From: a virus
Direction: 5' to 3' (one strand)
Virus record (IMG/VR): IMGVR_UViG_3300030098_004740
Span: 28,626 to 92,625 of that record
DNA: 64,000 nt
Numbering within the stretch: the first letter of the stretch is position 1; the number at the start of each line of letters is the position of its first letter. This document shows positions 62,558 through 64,000 of the stretch, one piece after another. Below the pieces are notes generated by a model, which saw only the letters and a program-made list of their open reading frames with translations, was not told the DNA's origin and searched no databases. Both the position numbers and the translations under genes were made by a program.

Positions 62558-63187
62558 GATGATGTCTTCTGTAGCTTTGGAAGAAATAAGCCTGAGAGCA
62601 TATACGTCTAGGTCTTCAAACATTTTTACATGTTCTTTGTTAAAAGCCCTGACACAGGGTGTAACCTGAACACCTGTTTTGCTCTGTATTTCATAGGAAA
62701 TGATGGCATTATCAGACAAATCATCGGCCACAAACCCAGTAGAATTGATTACATTGTAGACGTTTGCGTTGTATAAAAGATCGCACATCAACAGTACGGT
62801 TTTAACAGGAAACAAGCGATATTCCATAATAACCCTAAGCTCTATACCGTGTTGATTGCAGACAGTTTGACAAGTCTTCAAGTCTTCCCGTATTTTCCTC
62901 CAGTTCTCTTCCTTAATAAAACTATTATTCAAAACTAGGTCAATGTAAGAAGCTCCTTGTCTGATAGCAAGGATTATTTCGTGGACTCTAACAGATGTTC
63001 CACTAAGACCGTAAGGGAAATCAATAGCTACAGAAAACTTTTGATCGTTTGTGAATTCAGTAAGACGGCTCATGAAGCCAGAGGGTATAGCTACGCAGTC
63101 AACTCTTTTTTGAGCTGATGTAAAAACGACAGACAACAAATCTTTGAATGTTGAATCATGATTATAAAATGCTAACTCGGTAAACAT
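62555..63187 (-). CDS. DeoC-like TIM-barrel protein lacking the Schiff-base Lys
   Basis: 210 residues. VAIDFPYGLSG, HEIILAIRQGASYIDLVLN and VINSTGFVADD match the deoxyribose-phosphate aldolase layout, where the last motif normally reads VKTSTGF and its Lys forms the Schiff base. Here the Lys position is Ile. The later Lys motif is also not clear (VTPCVRAFNKEHV). It probably no longer works as the aldolase. It overlaps the sigma-like gene upstream by 16 bases. Confidence 0.7.
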   Translation of the reverse strand: MFTELAFYNHDSTFKDLLSVVFTSAQKRVDCVAIPSGFMSRLTEFTNDQKFSVAIDFPYGLSGTSVRVHEIILAIRQGASYIDLVLNNSFIKEENWRKIREDLKTCQTVCNQHGIELRVIMEYRLFPVKTVLLMCDLLYNANVYNVINSTGFVADDLSDNAIISYEIQSKTGVQVTPCVRAFNKEHVKMFEDLDVYALRLISSKATEDII

Positions 63188-63681
63188 AGTTGTTTCAATT
63201 TATCCACTGCGTCTATTATTCTTCTTCTTGCTGTCTCTCTACCATATCCATTTTCTTTTCCTATTTCTTTTGTCGTTTTTGATTCATAGAATCTTTTGAA
63301 AATTATCTTTTGAGATTCTTCGTCCAGTTTTTCGATAAGCTCCAAAAATTCAACTTCGTCTAAGTCTTTTTCAAACCCAGAGATGTCTGATATTAAGGAG
63401 GAGGCATATTCGTTTCTTGGTATCCTTCTAGCTTTGTTTATTTCGTAGAGTTGTTTTTGACATTCCCAAAACAATCTATTGCATAAAAAAGACGTAAACT
63501 TACAGTTACCTTTAGAAGGATCATACTTTTCTATTGAGTGCCACAATGCGATTAGCTTGCATCGCTCAAGCTCTTCGTAGGGAATAATATCAATGTACTT
63601 TGAACATATTTTGTTCATAACATTAATGTTATCCCTGTTTGCTTGAGCTTTTTTTATCTCTTCGCTTGTGACCTTCTTCAT
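63172..63681 (-). CDS. Second sigma-70-like factor
   Basis: 169 residues. Residues about 33-75 (PYEELERCKLIALWHSIEKYD and FTSFLCNRLFWECQKQL) resemble sigma region 2, and residues 120-165 (SQKIIFKRFYESKTTKEIGKENGYG) a region-4 helix-turn-helix. Region 1 and 3 are missing. AAAGGA lies six bases before ATG 63681, and the start overlaps the ClpP-like gene by 53 bases. With the factor at 34160, the phage may program two sets of genes. Confidence 0.8.
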   Translation of the reverse strand: MKKVTSEEIKKAQANRDNINVMNKICSKYIDIIPYEELERCKLIALWHSIEKYDPSKGNCKFTSFLCNRLFWECQKQLYEINKARRIPRNEYASSLISDISGFEKDLDEVEFLELIEKLDEESQKIIFKRFYESKTTKEIGKENGYGRETARRRIIDAVDKLKQLCLPS

Positions 63682-64000
63682 CTATTTCCTTTTCCCAAGA
63701 GTAATCCCAAATCTCATCTATGATTTTTCTTTTCTTTGCTTCCTTTGGACAAAGCCAAAGTCCGTGTTGTATTTCTTCTACAAATTTACTAATAGAAGCT
63801 TTTGTTCTTTTTTTGCAATTTTTTGCAACTTTATTAATTATATCTGCATACTTGTAATCAGTAAAAGCCGTATATGCTTTTTGATTCGCTACATAATCCA
63901 TGTCCAAATCAAACAAAATTGGATGCAACATTATTGTTGAGTTTTCTGTTGCATATTTTTTTGATCCAAAAGTCAATATGTATGCAGCAGCTGAGTATGC
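63629..64000 (-). CDS. ClpP-like serine protease (5' partial)
   Basis: The frame is open to the window edge; at least 123 residues are visible. SAAAYILTFGSKKY holds the nucleophile-region Ser, STIMLHPILFDLD the His, and ISKFVEEIQHGLWLCPKEAK with KIIDEIWDYSW is the C-terminal helix and EA motif of the ClpP fold. In phages such proteases often mature the prohead. The catalytic Asp lies in DADA-type loops I cannot assign with confidence. The apparent TTG start at 63976 is inside the gene. Confidence 0.8.
   Translation of the reverse strand, partial: AYSAAAYILTFGSKKYATENSTIMLHPILFDLDMDYVANQKAYTAFTDYKYADIINKVAKNCKKRTKASISKFVEEIQHGLWLCPKEAKKRKIIDEIWDYSWEKEIDEEGHKRRDKKSSSKQG

Noticed and set aside
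1-64000. CRISPR array, integrase, attachment site or reverse transcriptase (DGR)
   Set aside because: No regular direct repeats with spacers, no tyrosine or serine integrase and no reverse transcriptase motifs were seen.

Overview
The window is 64 kb of the genome of a large tailed bacteriophage (Caudoviricetes). The evidence is tight gene packing with 1-8 base overlaps, very large virion-type proteins on one strand, and a complete-looking DNA replication and nucleotide module on the other. There are no rRNA or tRNA genes and no host metabolic operons. Base composition is AT-rich. Shine-Dalgarno sites of the AGGA/GGAG type precede many genes, so the host uses SD-led initiation; nothing here identifies the host. 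Both ends of the window cut through genes, so the genome is larger than this piece.

Plus strand, 3-19860: a structural block of five genes. Three very large or large proteins (more than 1783, 596 and 3760 residues) are rich in Cys, Trp, Gly and Asn. The first has a baseplate-hub-like N-terminal part. The third carries many Cys-pair repeats and an HGL..GD..I tail-protein motif. Two smaller proteins follow, the last with its own promoter. A bidirectional terminator at 19883-19914 closes this block against the opposing block.

Minus strand, read from 64000 down to 19918. (a) 64000-57540: ClpP-like protease (partial), a sigma-like factor, a DeoC-like pseudoenzyme, an abundant-type virion protein with its own promoter, small membrane and Cys-rich proteins, an M19-type dipeptidase and a holin-sized membrane protein. 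(b) 57467-53869: two thioredoxins, a small sugar-modification island and two small basic proteins. (c) 53794-53624: a non-coding, heavily structured region ending in two terminators only about 26 bases before nrdA. (d) 53598-48891: ribonucleotide reductase large and small subunits (the small one class Ic-like), a ribbon-helix-helix microprotein, dUTPase and PhoH. (e) 48891-44392: small zinc-ribbon and unknown proteins, a UvsX/RecA recombinase and a Vsr-like nuclease. (f) 44376-34160: DnaB helicase, DnaG primase, dNMP kinase, two PD-(D/E)XK nucleases, a DNA polymerase III alpha subunit split into two genes with a DnaQ-like exonuclease between the halves, SSB and a sigma-like factor. (g) 34163-21948: a 12 kb glycan cluster with several glycosyltransferases, three sugar epimerase/reductase-type enzymes, a nucleotidyltransferase, a cupin and a methyltransferase-like protein. 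(h) 21955-19918: a homing-type endonuclease, a SAP/Rad52-like annealing protein and a zinc-ribbon protein.

Together these genes suggest a phage that brings its own fork (DnaE halves, exonuclease, DnaB, DnaG, SSB), its own dNTP supply (NrdAB, thioredoxins, dUTPase, dNMP kinase), its own recombination system, two sigma-like factors that may read a shared TAATGGTGTATAATA promoter, and a large glycosylation pathway. The points most worth following up are the split polymerase with an embedded exonuclease, the structured RNA and tandem terminators in front of nrdA, the class Ic-like NrdB with Val at the radical site, the shared promoter plus two sigma factors, the giant Cys-pair repeat protein, and three enzyme-like proteins with altered key residues.
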